64,000 nt of DNA from Castor canadensis (lineage: Eukaryota; Chordata; Mammalia; Rodentia; Castoridae), in contig NC_133405.1 in NCBI RefSeq assembly GCF_047511655.1, forward strand, positions 93,595,598-93,659,597. The letters run 5' to 3'. The notes beneath the pieces are model-generated. The model made no database searches, was not told the DNA's origin, and saw nothing but the letters and a program-made list of their open reading frames with translations. Of this stretch, positions 1 through 11,728 are shown in pieces. Position 1 is the first letter of the stretch. The number at the start of each line of letters is the position of its first letter. Position numbers and translations under genes: made by a program.

Positions 1-299
1 GCCTATTTACATCAAGTAATTTTTCCAAGAGTGTTTACATTTTCTATATTTGTACTTATTTTTCTGCTTATTCTGCACATTTCTGAGAAATCTGTTTTGA
101 TAAACACTCTCTATGACATATACTTGTCTTTTTCTTTGACTAGATCTATCCATTTTTGTTTCACACATATTAAGATGTTTTATTATGCACATAATAATTT
201 CAGAGTACTACTCATAAATAGAAATTTTATTGTTCTGCAATAATTTCAAGAAATATTTATTTAATAATTTATTTTGCATAATACCAATAGAGGAAAACA

Positions 300-1240
300 T
301 TTTTGGAGTTAATTTTGTCCTTTATTTTCCTTTTATCCATCATTGAACTTTATGAATCTTGAAGTGTTAGATATTTCTTTCATAAAGCTCATATTGATAG
401 ATTGTTCCTTTTATAAATTGAATCAAACAGCCTGTGTCATTTAATTACAGTTCAGTCCATCTCTCTTCTTTGTGTATGAGATCTCACTTTTGAGATGCCT
501 TCTTGCTTGCTGAACTACAATTCTCAGATATCCCTTCCATGAGGGTATTTTGATGATAAATCCTCCAATTTTTTAATCTAAAAATGAATATTTCACTCTT
601 ATTTTTGAAATGTAGCTTTGCAAAAGTACTAAGTTGGTGGTATTTTTCTTCATTACTTTGAAGATGTTACATCACCTTCTGCTGACATGTCATCCAAGAG
701 GTTAATTCCAATTCTTCTATAGATAATGGCTTGTATTCTATTGCTACTTACAATATGGCTTTGCTTTTGAAGTTATGTAGTTTTACTGTGATGTGTCTAG
801 GTTCAAAATTGTTTTTTAATTTAATTTTTTTTGCAGTGGCTGGGGATGAAACCTGGGGCTTATGCATGCTAGACATGCACTTTGCCATTCAGCTCTATCC
901 ACAGCTGATGAATTTAATTATATGTAACCTATGTGGGATTCGCTAGAATTCCTGAATTCTTCCACAATTTCTGAAACATTCTCAACCATTATATCTTCAA
1001 ATTGCATCTTCCTTATGATTACTTTTATCTATATCTGACACTACAACTAGATGTACGTTCAACCTGATTATCATTCTTCTTCATATCTTTCCATTTTGCT
1101 TTCATGTTTCCTAGTTTTTAGTTTCTCTTAATTTCATTCTTGGTAATTTATTCAAATATATCTGCCTGTTTACTCCATTTCACGGTTACTCCATTTCTAC
1201 TATCTAGTAGTAGTAGAAAATGGTAAGGAGAAGAACTACT
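300..1240 (-). mobile_element. Ancient L1 remnant (minus strand), interrupted by an ID SINE
   Basis: AT-rich sequence that reads on the minus strand as a much-eroded mammalian L1. I recognise the series of phrases around 'gatgtgtctagg' (791-802), 'tgggattcg' (933-941) and 'ttctcaaccattatatcttca' in pieces, which recur in old L1 copies across placental mammals. All frames are broken. The SINE at 826-906 sits inside it. Bases 1-299 are AT-rich with no feature I can name. Confidence 0.5.
826..906 (-). mobile_element. ID-type SINE, minus strand
   Basis: A tRNA-derived ID-like unit in reverse. It reads 'gctggggatgaaacctgggg' then 'tgcatgctagacatgcactt' and ends near 'gctctatccacagc', which is the reverse complement of the tRNA-like A and B box region of ID elements. 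It lies inside an old L1. The family call is from memory of the consensus. Confidence 0.75.
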
Positions 1241-1439
1241 CGATTGCTATAGTCACTGTCTTTAATCCTCTTCAACTCTCCAATTCCAATTTATGCAGAC
1301 AAATAGCTATCTTTTAGTATCAATGTGCTCCTTGTGATAATTAGGTCATAATTATGCTAAAAATTCACCATTTACTTGAAATACAATTTAGTATTACACC
1401 CTGTATTTTATCAGGTAACTTTAATAGAAAGCCAATCTT

Positions 1440-1650
1440 TCTGGGCGCTGGTTGCTCATGCTTGTAATCCTAGCTTCTCAGGAGGCAGAGATTGGGTCAC
1501 CTTTCAAAGCCAGCCCTAGGCAAATAGTTCCGGAGACCCTTATCTTGAAAATACCCAACACAAAACAGGGCTGGCAGAGTGGCTCAAGTGGAAGAGCCCC
1601 TGCCTGGCAAGCGTGAGGCCCTGAAAGTCAATCTCTATGACTGAGAGTAA
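1440..1650 (+). mobile_element. Composite B1-like/ID-like SINE, plus strand
   Basis: The left part, from about 1441, resembles a 7SL-derived B1 monomer ('tgcttgtaatcctagcttct', 'aggaggcagag'). The right part from about 1568 is a tRNA-derived unit ('ggctggcagagtggctcaag', 'cctgcctggcaagcgtgagg'). The same two-part structure recurs at 6,716, 13,085, 22,340 and, inverted, at 4,672, 45,688 and 46,724, so it is one SINE family of this genome. Confidence 0.8.
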
Positions 1651-2940
1651 GACATCAAAGATACTAACTTCCTCTCCAGTGCTAACTCTAGTGAGCATAT
1701 ATTACAAATCAAAAGTTAAGTTAGGGGTTTTTATGGAATTTCTGAACTTGAGAGACAAACGAATGAAATTTCCATGTGATTTTTTACTGTGTGTATAAAC
1801 AGGATATAGGAATTTTCCTAAATATTCAAGTAATAAATCATCATCACTGAGTATAGGACGATTCTAGTTAGTAAATAGTTATATGAATGGAACAATTTCT
1901 TTTCTAAACAAAGGGTCATTCTGTTTTGAAGAATCATTCTTGGAGTTACAGATGCTTCGGTTTTTTTCATCTTCTATTTGCAAGTGTGTGTATGTTAAAA
2001 ACAGTTATCATGAGGTGTAACCCCTGACACAGTTTTAAGTGTACTGTTTAAGTATAAATGTTACGTTCCACAGAAGATCCTTAGAACTTATCTACCTTGC
2101 ATAACCAACACTGGTGAACAGCAACTTGCCATTTGAATGGTACTCACCCTGTTGTCTGTCTTTTCAGTTTCTAGGTGGGTAGATCATACAATTGCGGCAG
2201 CTAGGATGCAATTATTTGAACCCAAATGACTCAACTAAAACCCCCAAGCAACAAGTTAGTGGAAAGTAATAGTGTTGACATTCTATATTATTAACCTTGG
2301 AAAGTTTACGATAGTATTAGTCTTGTTTGAAATGATTAATATGAATTTAGTAAACCATGAATATAAGTTTGTTTTTATGGATTTGATAAAACCAATATGA
2401 ATTTGATAACGTCATTATATAATGTTAATATTTTAACCTGGGATAGACATCAGAAAAGATTATAATATAGACACTGTTTTCCAATTACATTTTAATTTAA
2501 CTTACTTGATATAAAATTTTTGCTTTAATAGCTTTAATGAAATATTTTTATGCATCTCTATGAAGAAATGATAAACAATAAACTTCTTATGAATTATTTC
2601 ATGTTTCACCATTTATTATCTTCTGAATATAAATGTCTAGTCTTAATTCTAAGATTGAGATGGACAGGAGAACTAAAGCCTTAGTGCATAATATTATATC
2701 AAAATTTTGGAGACTAGGTAGCTAGTTGATATATAACTAACTTTGACAAGTGAGTTATTTTAATAGTCTTTTCATGAAGCTGTTTTGGAAAAACGAAATG
2801 CATTTTTCAAATTAAATGTATATAATGCTCTTAAGCTATCCTACATAAGTTTATAACCTTAGTTGGACTTCAGGGCAGGAAGTGTTTAGTGTAGTAGAAA
2901 GATAGCAGTTTGAACTAATTCATACTAAAATGCTCTTCTG
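1651..2940. other. Anonymous AT-rich sequence, no gene seen
   Basis: No long open frame, no recognisable repeat core and no RNA gene could be supported here. It is probably eroded intergenic sequence. Confidence 0.4.
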
Positions 2941-3662
2941 AAAAACCAGCTTTGTTGAAATGTAATTCATATACTATGAAGTTCACCTATTTAAAGAATA
3001 CCATCCAGTGGTGTTTAGTATATTTAGAGAGTTGTTCAATCATCACCACAATGTAATTTTGGAACATTTTCATCTTCCTAAAAATCAGTCTCATACCAAT
3101 TAGCAATCACTTTCCATCCTTCTCCCAACTAATATAATTTTTGTTTCTATAGATTTTACTGTTTTGGAAATTTCATTTAAGTTAAACTATGTATTTTGTT
3201 CATTTGTTCATCAGTTGATGGACATTCAAATTGTTTCAGCTTTTTGACTATTAGAAATAATGCAGAATATTAATGACAGTCGTGTATTTTTTTCATGGGT
3301 AATTTAAGAGCTTTATATACCACTCAATATTAATTGTAAAAATAAACATGTATTTTTGTGGGTATGTTTTTATTTATCTTGTATAGATATTTAGAATTTC
3401 TGGGTCATATGGAAATTCTATGTTTAATTTTTTTTGAGGAACTCTCATACATTTCAAAAGATGTTGCACTATTTTACATTTCCAAAAGCAATGTATGAGT
3501 GTTCTAATTTTCCCACATCCTTGCCAACACTAGTCATCTGTCTTTTGGGTAACAGTCATTACAGTGGCTATTAAATTGTATTTTTTGTGTTTTTTCCTTA
3601 TTGTGGTTTTGATTTGCATTTCCCTAATGACTAATAATGTTGTATATGTTGCATACTTATTT

Positions 3663-3706
3663 ATCATATATATACATATATAGTAAGCTATATATACATA
3701 TATATC
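3663..3706. repeat. AT-rich (TA)n-like imperfect palindrome
   Basis: Alternating ta/ca steps run on both sides of 'tagtaagcta', making an imperfect inverted repeat next to the perfect hairpin downstream. It is low-complexity sequence and no function is inferred. Confidence 0.6.
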
Positions 3707-3743
3707 TTGTATGAAATGTTAAAATATTTTTCCGTTTATAAAT

Positions 3744-3785
3744 TGAGTCTTATTATTGTGAGTGTTCTCACAATAATAAGACTCA
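3744..3785. repeat. Perfect 19-bp inverted repeat with 4-nt loop
   Basis: The left arm 3744-3762 and right arm 3767-3785 are exact reverse complements (core 'gagtcttattattgtgag' against 'ctcacaataataagactc'). They are separated by the loop 'tgtt' at 3763-3766. The hairpin lies within a heavily diverged L1, whose consensus does not carry such a palindrome as far as I know. Confidence 0.9.
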
Positions 3786-4671
3786 GTATGCTATATGCAA
3801 ATCCTTTCATATATAAATTTAAAAAATGTTTTTCTCAATCTGTGTTTTGCCTTTTCATCTTTGTAACACTATATAGTGTAATGCTAGCTGTTACATTTAG
3901 ATCTATTATGAATTTTGAGTTAATGTTGGTTTGTGGTATAAGGTAAGAGTTGAGGATCATGTTTTATGTTTATTTGCTTATTCTGTTGTTGTAGCACTAA
4001 TTGTTGTTCTAGCACTATCTTTCATTATTTTACCTTCAGATATTCATTAAAAATCAGCTGATATATATTGTGGATCTATTTCTCCACTCTGTTCTATTTT
4101 GTCGCTCTTTATACCAATATAATACAGTCTTGAATGTAGCTTTGTTATAAGTCTTGAAATTTGTTGGTTTAAGGCTTATGAGTTTGTTCTTTGTCCTAAA
4201 GTGTTTTGTCCCTTATAGATCCATACAGTTTCCACATACATTTTAGTATAATCTTGTCAATTTCAACAAAATAAGCTGCTAGCATTTTCAGTTGGATTGT
4301 ATTAGATCCGTAGATAAATTTAGGAATAAATGATATCATACCAATATCAAGTCTTCTAGTGAATGTGGCATATTTCTCTACCTAGTTTTTCTTTTATTTA
4401 ACTCACTAATGTTTTATAACTTCTGTATAAAAAATTAGAATTACCTTGTCAATTTATAGTTTTAAAGTCCGATTTTCTGGTTGTTTGCTTCCATAAATTA
4501 ATTTGAAGAGGAATAGGTATCTCAATAATACTGAATATTCCAACCAAGAAATCATATATCTCTCAAATCAATTGAGATCATCTTTAACTCTTCATAAGAA
4601 TCTTATTTAGTTCTCAGTGCATGTATCTTATCACATTTATCCCAATGTATTTCTATTTCTCTTTTTGCTAT

Positions 4672-4893
4672 CTTTTTTGGTGGGACTGGAGTTTGAACTC
4701 AGGGCTTTACACTTGCAAAACAAGTATTCTACCACTCGAGCTACCCCTCTAGTCCATTTTGCTCTGGTTATTTTGGAGATGGGGGTCTCAGGAATTATTT
4801 CCCCGGGCTGGCCTCAAACCACAGTTCACCTTATCTCAGCCTGCCAAGTAACTAGAATTACAGGCATGAGACGCCAGTGCCTGGCGTCTGGTT
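4672..4893 (-). mobile_element. Composite B1/ID-like SINE, minus strand
   Basis: The tRNA-like part is reversed first ('gtttgaactcagggctttac', 'attctaccactcgagc'), then the reversed B1-like part ('gctggcctcaaaccacagtt', 'ctagaattacaggcatgaga'). It splits the ancient L1, which resumes after about 4,895. Confidence 0.85.
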
Positions 4894-4999
4894 TTTGATG
4901 TTGTTATAAATGGCATTTTTAAATTTTCAACTTCCAGATTATTAGATGCAGATGTATAGAAATACAAGTAATTTTTGCACATGGACCTGATATATTACC

Positions 5000-5400
5000 T
5001 ATTGTTATTATATTATCACAAATTTAATGGTTTAACACAACACAAATTTTATTACTTTATATTTTAAATTTTATTACTTTATATTTATGGAAGTCAGAAA
5101 TCTGAAATGGGTTTCAGTTGGCTAAACTCAAATTGTCAACAGGGACATGTTCTTTCTATATGTGCTAGGAAAGAATCATTTTTATTTCATTTTCCAGTTT
5201 CTACAGTCTACCTGCATTCTTTCACTTGTGACCCTATTTCTCTGTCTTCAATACAGCAACATCAGGCTGAGTCTTCTCTATTGCTGCCATCTCAGGGGTT
5301 ATCTGTTCTTCTTTCCTCTTCTACCTTTATATAACCTTGTAATTACATTGGGCCTACTCAGTTAATCCTCGATAATCTCCCACTTGTAAATTCAGCATAT
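5000..5400 (+). repeat. Ancient mammal-wide interspersed repeat, family not assigned
   Basis: The segment matches a repeat I know from other placental genomes. Its landmarks are 'acaaatttaatggtttaaca', 'gaagtcagaaatctgaaatg', 'ttggctaaactcaaattg', 'ctacctgcattctttcactt' and 'acattgggcctactcagtta'. I cannot name the family with certainty. The two overlapping short ORFs at 5,107-5,365 are chance frames in it. Confidence 0.5.
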
Positions 5401-5485
5401 TAGCAATATTAGTCGCATTAATTAATACCCTTCTGTGATAAAACCTGGTATATCAAAGGGTCTGAGTATTAAAACATAGACAAAT

Positions 5486-5582
5486 TTTTTGAGACAGGGT
5501 CTTGCTAAGTAGCCCAGGCTGGCTGGTCTTGAACTCGGCCTCCCAAGTGCTGAATTACAAGCATGTGCCACCATACCCTGTG
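5486..5582 (-). mobile_element. B1-like 7SL-derived SINE, minus strand
   Basis: This is the reversed B1 body: 'gagacagggtcttgctaag', 'cccaggctggctggtcttga', 'cctcccaagtgctgaattac', 'catgtgccaccatacc'. Its length of about 97 bp is shorter than a full B1 unit, with a small internal deletion. Confidence 0.85.
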
Positions 5583-5819
5583 GACAAAGACTTCTCTGAA
5601 TAGTAGCTATTTTCTGCCTACCATACCTTGAGTTGGGTAAATATGATCTCCAGAGTTGTCTCATTATATTATTTAAACTGCAAATTTTAATAAAAATTAT
5701 GAGACATGTAAGAAACAGGTATAACATGTATGGCTTATATGCAGGAAAAATACCACAATCAATAGAAACTGTCCTTATGGAAGCATAGGCTTTGAACTTA
5801 CCAGACAAAGAATTTAAAT

Positions 5820-6715
5820 CAGCTATTTAAAAATATGCTTAACTAAAGAATTAAAGGAGAGTATGAGAACTATGCCTTTGAAAGTAAAGAATATCAAAAA
5901 GATATATAGCTTATTTTTAAAAGAGCTGAAATTAGGAAGTTGAGAATTACAACTGAAGTGAAAAATTGTGCAAAGTGGTTCAACAGCAGATTTGAATTTG
6001 TAGGAAAAAATAGCAAGATGCAGATAGGTTAATTGATATACAATATGAGGCAATACAGAAAATGAAAAATAGAGTCACATGCAACTATCAGACAGCATAA
6101 GAGTACCACATGCATATGCATAATGAGATTCCAGGAGAGTACAAAGGATAGGTAGACAGAAAGAATATTTGAAGAAATAGTGACCCAAATTCTGAAATCT
6201 GATGAGGAATATTAATTTAGACCTCCCAAAAGGTCAACAAACTCCAATTAAAATAAAGCATAGATCCACACCTGGGCACATCATAGTTGAACTATTAAAA
6301 GACAAAGGCAGGAAAGGCTGTATGGAGGAGGGTTGGAGAAAGAGAGATTGGATTTGATCATTGTATGCTATGTGCAAGTGTGGAAAACCACACTGAGCCC
6401 CATTAATAAGTATAGTTAACACATGTAAATCAACAATGAAAATGGTAAAAGTGAAAGAAAAAATTCTTGAAAGCAGCAAAAGAAGTAACTCATCATATAC
6501 AAGGTATTCTCAATAAAATAATTGCTGACTTATCAGAGACCATGGAGACATATTCAAAATGATGTAAGAAAAAAAAAGGCTGTCAAACAAGAATCTGTAT
6601 GGGGAAAAAATCTATCTTCCAAAAGTAAAAAAATAATTAGGATTATATCTGATAAACATAAATTCAGATCATATGTCACTGGAAGATCATCTTTACAAGA
6701 AATACAGAAAGGGCT
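5820..6715 (+). mobile_element. Ancient L1/HAL1-type ORF1 remnant
   Basis: The plus strand resembles the coiled-coil and C-terminal parts of an old L1 ORF1, as also found in half-L1 (HAL1) elements. The phrases 'gaaagcagcaaaag' (6,470), 'tgctgacttatcagagacca' (6,523) and the lysine-rich reading 'tctttacaagaaatacagaa' (6,691) follow the consensus order. Frames are broken and no ORF2 follows before the SINE at 6,716. HAL1 and truncated L1M cannot be separated by eye. Confidence 0.55.
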
Positions 6716-7090
6716 GGGCATGGAAGACTGAAGCAAAGATCCAGTCTCTTAAAAACAAATAAATAAATAAATAAATAAATAAATAACCCAGCTACTTGGG
6801 ATCACAGGAAGATTAGGAAGATAGTGGTTAGAGGCAAGCCCTGGCAAAAAGTTAGCAAGAACTCCAGCTCAAAAAATAAACTGAATGTGGTGATACATGT
6901 CTCTAACCCCAGCTATTCAGGAGGCATAGGTATGAGGATCTCAGTCTAAGGCCAGTCCTGGGCAAAACCAGGAGACCCTATCCAAAAAATAACTAAAGCA
7001 AAAAAGGGCCAGAGGTGTGGCTCAAGTGATAGAGCGCCTGCCTAGTAAGTGTGAGGCCCTGAGTCCAAACCTCAGTACCATTAAAAGAAA
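6716..7090 (+). mobile_element. Two overlapping B1/ID-like SINE copies with (AAAT)n tract
   Basis: 'gggctgggcatggaagactg' starts a rearranged B1-like piece that contains an (AAAT)n run at 6,756-6,786. A second copy from about 6,880 ('tgtctctaaccccagctatt') continues into the ID-like half ('tgtggctcaagtgatagagc', 'gtgaggccctgagtccaaac') and an A-rich tail. Confidence 0.75.
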
Positions 7091-7684
7091 AGAAATAAAA
7101 GGGAGTCCTTCGTGTGGAAATGAAATTAAACTAGACAATTACTGAACTCACATGAATAAAGATTAAATGAAGAAATAAAGGTGCATACATAGGTAAATAT
7201 AACAATCAGTACAAATGTACTTTTAAAATGTTTTCTTCTAATTTAAAAGGAACCATATAAACTCACATTTATAAAACTGTGTTAATGGATATAAAATGTG
7301 TAAAGATGTAATTTGTATAGCTACACTATTGAAAAGAAGGGGAAGAGAATGGAGATGTAATAGGGATACATATGTTATTGAAATTAAATTAATATTAATT
7401 CAAACAATTAGTGGTAAGAACACAACAAAAGAATCACAATGACATTATATATATATTTCTTTGTTGAAAAAAGGCAATAATAATAGAAGACTGGGAGATA
7501 GTTAAAAGCATAAGAAATTCAGAAAACAAGTAATAAAATGTCAGAGGTATATAGAATGTCAAATGTAAATACTAAAAGTAATCAGAAAATGTAAATATAT
7601 TAAACAATTCTCCATCAAAAGATGGAGGCAAACTATTTTAAAATGAAACTGTATACTCTCAACTATATACTATCTATAAGAGAT
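7091..7684. other. AT-rich anonymous sequence
   Basis: Nothing gene-like is visible. It may be an eroded L1 3'UTR, but I cannot support this. Confidence 0.35.
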
Positions 7685-7935
7685 ACTCTTTATTATTTTT
7701 TTGACAGTACTGAGGTTTGAACTCAGTAAGTTGCACTTTCTAGACAGGTGCTCTACACTTTAAATACACTCCCAGCTCTTTTCTGCTTTAGTTATTTGCA
7801 GTTCTTTATAGAACTGTCTGTTCAATTCATTTGCCCCTTTATTGGTTGGATTATTTGATCATTTTGATGCTTGATTTTTTTGAGTTATTTGTATAATATG
7901 CCAAATGTACTGCACGTTTTTAGATTACAAATACA
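7685..7935 (-). mobile_element. ID-like SINE fragment and short L1 fragment, minus strand
   Basis: 7,685-7,785 is a reversed tRNA-like SINE half ('cagtactgaggtttgaactc', 'gacaggtgctctacac'). It is followed by a reversed L1 ORF2 stretch ('ttcatttgcccctttattgg', 'tttgagttatttgtata'). Confidence 0.6.
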
Positions 7936-8844
7936 TAAACTGAATGTAAAATTTTAAGACCATGGATACAATTTAGTTTATCATATCTATATTTATTCTA
8001 ATCTTTCTGCTATTAAAATCCACATATCCATTAAGAAAGCAGTTCAAATGTCCCAAGAATTTGGAATTTTTGTCTTAGACACTTGAAGTTAAACATAAAA
8101 CCTATAGTCTGGGCTATGATGCAAGATACAGAGCTGCAGAAATCCCAGGGATTTTGCATTCAGTTTAGAAATTGTACCTACTTCAGCATTATTGTCAGAT
8201 ACAAATTGTAAGAAAGCACATTGTAAATCCTGTAGTGCTCTGAACTTCAACGTAATCAAGTGTTACAGAAATCCCTTCTTTAATCAAAGTGACTAGATCT
8301 ACTTGATAAAGGAAGAAAGTAGAAAATTTGTTAAGGAAAATAAATGTTAAAGATGTATCAATGCACAGTTTCTATGTGTGACAATAACATTTTTAATTCT
8401 AAGAGTGTCTGAGCAATTTTTTGCTTGAAATTCATTGATTGCTTAGATTATTTGTATCATATGTGGTGATACTAACAACAACAAAGATGATGATGTTTGT
8501 ATTTCCAAAGCCTATAGCACCCCTGATTTATTTTACCAGATGTTCCTGATAGCCGTGCCATACTCTTAAGTGTTAAACAAGTGCATGTCTGGGACCAAAG
8601 TGTTCCATTGCCATGGTTTCAGTGGATTTCATGAACTGTTGCTTAGCAATCACACCCGTCACCCAGCTATTTTCTCCTTGCACTGTCTTCACATTATGTC
8701 CCCAGTAAAATGTAGCTGAGCCTCTGGTAATGGAAAACACTAGTCTCTAAACAACGTTTAATTCTCCCACTTTTGGCTGTTTTCTTTTTTAAAAAATCAG
8801 AATGCTAGATGTCAGAAAGCTTTATAGTATAGTAGTAAAAATAG
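7936..8844. other. Anonymous sequence, no gene seen
   Basis: There is no recognisable repeat or ORF. Composition is slightly less AT-rich near 8,550-8,750. Confidence 0.35.
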
Positions 8845-9065
8845 AATCTGTGGAGCCAAGCAGACCTGTATTCACATTCTGGGCTTGTCAACTTATTAGC
8901 TGTTTGACCTTTAGTCAATCACTTAATCTCTCAGTGTCTCATATTCCTCATCTGTAAAACATGATCATCACACTCATCTCATATGTGTATTGTGAGGATT
9001 AAATCAGATAACACAACCAAAATGCACCTGGCACTTCATAAGGGCCCAATAATTGTTACTGACAT
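8845..9065 (+). mobile_element. MIR SINE
   Basis: This is a mammal-wide interspersed repeat in plus orientation. The conserved core is clear: 'ttattagctgtttgaccttt', 'cacttaatctctcagtgtct', 'cctcatctgtaaaacatgat', 'tgtgaggattaaatcagata', 'cacctggcacttcataa' and 'caataattgttact'. It is nearly full length and about as diverged as an old MIR should be. Confidence 0.9.
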
Positions 9066-9594
9066 CATTAACAGATAAAGCAGAGGTGGCAAAAATACAC
9101 CTTCCTAATGCACCTCTTTCTGTACCAAAGTTATTTAATGAGCTGGTGGAAATTTTAAATGCCACATGAATTATTAGAATTGAATTACCTGGTTTTGATA
9201 ACTGGCATAAAGCTATGATACAGTTATGTATTTACAATCAGCTTGCAATCAGTGAAACACTGATCAAAATATATCTCATGATGGGTCAGATGCCAGTTCC
9301 ATGGGTCTAAATGTCTTTAGTCCCTAAAGAAGTGATATCATGCTGTATGATTTTTAAATTTTATTTCTTATAGTTTCTGTTCCTAATAGATACCTGTCAG
9401 TGATTATCTGAGCAGTGCTAATAAAATAACGTCACACTTAATGTCTCCACCCTACTTAACAACGCCAGCAGTTAATGTGCTCATTTCTGTTGCATATGCA
9501 TCCATAGGAAAAAATGGTTACTTCCTACTCCCTTTGAAGGAGGGTGAGTTTTACCAACTGGAGGAGATTTTTTTTCCCCTAAGTGCTGTCTTTA

Positions 9595-10525
9595 GCAATG
9601 ATACCACTTCTGGGCATATACCTGAAGGAATGTAAGCCAGTGTACGATAGAGCCACTTGCACACCCATGTTTATTGCAGTGCTATTCACAATAGCCAAGC
9701 TTTGGAAGCAGCCCAGATGCCCACAACTGATGAATGGATTAAGAAAATGTGGCATATATACACAATGGAGTTTTATTCAGCCATAAAGAAGAAAGAACTT
9801 ATCTTGTTTGCAGGTAAATGGATGGAAGTGGAGATCACGTTAACGAAGTAAGCCAGACTCAAGAAGACAAAGGTTGCATGTTTTTCCTTGTATGTGGAAG
9901 GTATAATAAATATACATACAAATACATATATGATTTTATATGCATACTTATCTATACCTATATATCTATCTCTATATATGCGTGAGAGAACACAATTTTA
10001 TTGGTGGGTCTGAGGGGACTATGGGGAGGTGGGAGAGGAAAAGAGAATGAATAATATTGAAATGCAATGCATCTGTGAATGAAAATAGTGTAATATAATA
10101 CACTGTAAACTGTTAAGTAATAGGGGAGCAGGGCAATAGAGAAAGAGAAAGTAATAGAAGTATGATTAAAGCACAATATATACATGTTTGAAATACCAAG
10201 GTGAAACTCCCTTGAACAATCAGCATACACTTAAAAAATGAAGGACAGGAAAGTTAAACAGGTCCTGTCAGGGGATGAGTAACAGTGGGAGGGGAGAGGG
10301 CTAACAGAGAGGGTGAAGGCAGGTGAATATGGTGGATGTATTTTGTATTTGTATATGAAAATAGAACAGTTAACATTGTCAAAAATGTTCTAAGAAGGGG
10401 AAGGGAAGATGAGGGAGAAAAATAGAGGGGGTCAGTCTAATTTTAGTGTATCGCAAACACATATGTAAATGTCACAATTTATCTCCCTGTATAACTATTA
10501 TATATAAAAAGTTCAGATTTCAAAA
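9595..10525 (+). mobile_element. 5'-truncated L1: ORF2 C-terminus plus 3'UTR
   Basis: It opens in the ORF2 tail (frames reading 'IPLLGIYLKE', '[20 protein letters not shown]' and 'MEFYSAIKKKELILFAGKWM'). It continues through a purine-rich 3'UTR with G-runs to an A-rich end near 10,525. Frameshifts divide the ORF2 tail between two frames, so it is dead. The family is the same as the younger L1s at 25,651, 27,468 and 35,325. Confidence 0.9.
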
Positions 10526-11639
10526 AAAGAATATGTAATTATCTTTTACAGCGTTCAGGAATGGTCAGGATGATCAGATTTAGCCTTAGAAGCTGGGAGA
10601 TGCCTATACTGTCTTGAAAATTGTTCTTTTGTGGGAGGGGTACAGTGGGTACTGATAATCAAGTAGGAGAAGATCCAGGAAAATTTATAAGCTGCTTAGG
10701 AGAGTTAGAGAAATAAAGACAGAAGAAAATCTGTTGACTAGAGACGGAAAACTGTGAGAGAGGAGATGTGGCCAGTGAAGGTTTTTCTAGTGAAACCACT
10801 CGGATAAACTTCATCTACTCTCTGAAATCTCTCACTGCTTTGGTGTGGATGGATTCTTTATGGAAAGTCTGAAAATATCCTGATTCTTGTTTCAGATTTG
10901 GAGTTGGGGTAAAAACAAGCGTTTTCACGTCTAGACAGCAGACTTGGAGTTTACATTTAATCTATACCAATGATCTTTTATGAATGATGGGGCAAGCATG
11001 CTCATGGAAAGACCTAGTGATCACAATTCACGGGTTTATTATGCTCCAGATAGAGACTTACAGTCTAAGTAAGCATGTGGGAGGCCTGAAGCAGTCCCCT
11101 GAGTCATCTCATATTTGAAATATTTCTAGTCAGAGTCCCTGAGCGCCTAGGGTTTCTCCACAATAACTGGCCTCCTAAAGGAATGTTTAGGTTTCCTGTA
11201 TTACCACAGATGCTGACTAGAAGTGGTACTGTTATATCTGCTGTCACTCACACTAGTGCTGGGGCATGTTTTTAGAGCTCTGTAAGAGACAACTGGAGAC
11301 TTCCCAGTCAGTAAGATACAGGTACTTTTCTTAACAATAAAATTCCAAAATATATATGATATGGCCAGAAATAATTTATACTCACCCCTTTTCACCTTTT
11401 AAAAATTATTTTTCAGCATTAATGGATAATTTTGTTACTTTTTCTCTGAAACTATGAGTTTTTGATTCCTTTTGATCATTTTGACTATAGTAATGGGTGT
11501 TTTTTTTAAATCACTTTTCTCTCCCAAATTGTGGAACATCAGAATCAAGGGAAGCTAGTCTTGGTACTCCTTAAGGATGGCCTTGCATATTTTAATATCG
11601 ATTTCAATGTTCATACATTATTTCAAAATTTGAACATTT
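10526..11639. other. Anonymous sequence, no gene seen
   Basis: No coding or repeat signature could be supported. The 64-residue minus-strand ORF at 11,201-11,395 has no recognisable motif and is treated as chance. Confidence 0.4.
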
Positions 11640-11728
11640 TATTTTTGGTAGGACTGGGTTTTCAACTCAGGGCTTCTCACTTGTAAAACAGGCACTCTGC
11701 TGCTTGAGCCATACCTCCAGTTCTGAAC
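11640..11728 (-). mobile_element. ID-like SINE half, minus strand
   Basis: This is a reversed tRNA-like unit: 'ttttggtaggactgggtttt', 'caactcagggcttctcactt', 'caggcactctgctgcttgag', 'ccatacctccag'. Confidence 0.8.

Larger units (their letters stand above)
2941..4998 (-). mobile_element. Ancient L1 3' half, minus strand
   Basis: On the minus strand this reads as the 3' end and ORF2 C-terminal region of an old mammalian L1. The reverse-strand hallmarks run in order: the 'catttgttcatcagttgatg' type phrase near 3,200, 'tttctgggtcatatgg' near 3,400, 'ccttgccaacac' near 3,520, and 'gtggttttgatttgcatttc' at 3,604-3,623. It continues past a SINE insertion (4,672-4,893) to about 4,995. Frames are destroyed throughout. 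The short plus-strand ORFs inside it are shadows. Confidence 0.8.
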
